Shown in pieces: positions 63,712-64,000 of a DNA stretch of 64,000 nt (positions are counted from its first letter, which is position 1; each line of letters begins with the position of its first letter). The notes under the pieces were generated by a model. The model was not told where the DNA came from, made no database searches, and saw only the letters and a list, made by a program, of their open reading frames with translations. Source of the stretch: Tritonibacter multivorans (GTDB taxonomy: Bacteria > Pseudomonadota > Alphaproteobacteria > Rhodobacterales > Rhodobacteraceae); assembly GCF_001458415.1 (NCBI RefSeq), contig NZ_CYSD01000012.1, forward strand, positions 186,001 to 250,000, in the 5' to 3' direction. The position numbers were made by a program, and so were the translations under genes.

Positions 63712-64000
63712 TTACTCCGCCGCCTCGGCATAGTCCTCCATCGGCGGGCAAATACAGACAAGGTTTCGATCCCCAAAGGCGTTGTCCACACGGTTCACCG
63801 GCGGCCAGTATTTATCCACACGGAAAGCACCCGGCGGGAAGCAGCCCTGTTCGCGGGAATACGGACGGTCCCATTCCCGCACCAGATCTTCCATCGTGTG
63901 CGGCGCGTTCTTCAGCGCATTATTGGCCGGGTCCACGTCCCCTGCCTCAATGGCTTTGACCTCATCGCGGATCGACAGCATCGCCTCAATGAAACGATCC
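63712..64000 (-). CDS. gcvP: Glycine dehydrogenase (decarboxylating) P protein, C-terminal part
   Basis: 3' end of the gene for the pyridoxal-phosphate P protein of the glycine cleavage system; the rest lies beyond the window edge. The visible residues start with [14 protein letters not shown] and run through [10 protein letters not shown] and [34 protein letters not shown], read in shorter blocks, the conserved end of GcvP. It would supply methylene-tetrahydrofolate, the same pool used by folD and fhs at 18-22 kb. Confidence 0.93.
   Translation of the reverse strand, partial: DRFIEAMLSIRDEVKAIEAGDVDPANNALKNAPHTMEDLVREWDRPYSREQGCFPPGAFRVDKYWPPVNRVDNAFGDRNLVCICPPMEDYAEAAE

Noticed and set aside
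1-64000. CRISPR arrays, tRNA genes, rRNA genes and insertion sequences
   Set aside because: No regularly spaced repeats, tRNA T-loop/CCA signatures or transposase genes were found while reading both strands.

Overview
The window reads as a chromosomal segment of an alphaproteobacterium of the family Rhodobacteraceae, most likely the marine Roseobacter group. Grounds: high GC, Flp pilins of the GAVTVDW type in a Tad locus with an OmpA-type lipoprotein, a DUF1127 gene, an fhs/chorismate mutase/folD cluster, ruvCAB next to a ybgC-tolQRAB-pal-cpoB-tilS-ftsH run, and a helicase/PdeM DNA-repair pair. Species is not called. No prophage, insertion sequence, CRISPR array, tRNA or rRNA was seen.

Layout: 0-0.6 kb, end of a ketone-body CoA-transferase operon (scoB). 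0.8-1.7 kb, a lytic transglycosylase on the opposite strand. 2.2-14.8 kb, a complete Tad (tight adherence) pilus locus: two Flp pilins separated by a terminator and a C10 tract, CpaB, secretin CpaC, OmpA-like lipoprotein, CpaE, CpaF, TadB, TadC, two TPR lipoproteins, prepilin peptidase and a companion AAA ATPase. 14.9-18.5 kb, Lhr-type helicase, PdeM nuclease and a thioesterase. 18.7-23.4 kb (minus), one-carbon folate genes with an embedded chorismate mutase, a MOSC protein and an unknown membrane protein. 23.5-36.0 kb (minus), ftsH, tilS, the whole Tol-Pal system, an unknown protein translationally coupled to ybgC, a MazG-like gene and ruvBAC. 36-42 kb, DUF1127 protein, a small membrane protein, prmA, an MFS transporter and priA. 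42-46.6 kb (plus), a transaldolase-family enzyme, a methyltransferase-glycosyltransferase fusion, DUF484 and xerC. 46.6-53.7 kb, an envelope-glycolipid region: GT39 on plus, then on minus a packed operon GT2 / LAB_N / GT39 / PAP2 / PAP2, preceded by a lone LptF-type permease. 54-56 kb, three unrecognised small genes with an AT-rich promoter region. 56-64 kb, ileS, truncated hemoglobin, ycjF-GNAT-ycjX, truA and the 3' end of gcvP.

The points most worth a second look are: (1) a four-copy intergenic element of roughly 85-120 bp with two conserved cores and GC-rich inverted arms that vary between copies while staying complementary; (2) the GT2/LAB_N/GT39/PAP2/PAP2 operon, which looks like a lipid A phosphate-to-sugar exchange module; (3) a perfect 13-bp hairpin between fhs and chorismate mutase that runs into the Shine-Dalgarno of the latter; (4) paired inverted repeats in the ruvC/DUF1127 gap; (5) the C10 tract between the two pilin genes; (6) the unrecognised gene cluster at 54-56 kb.
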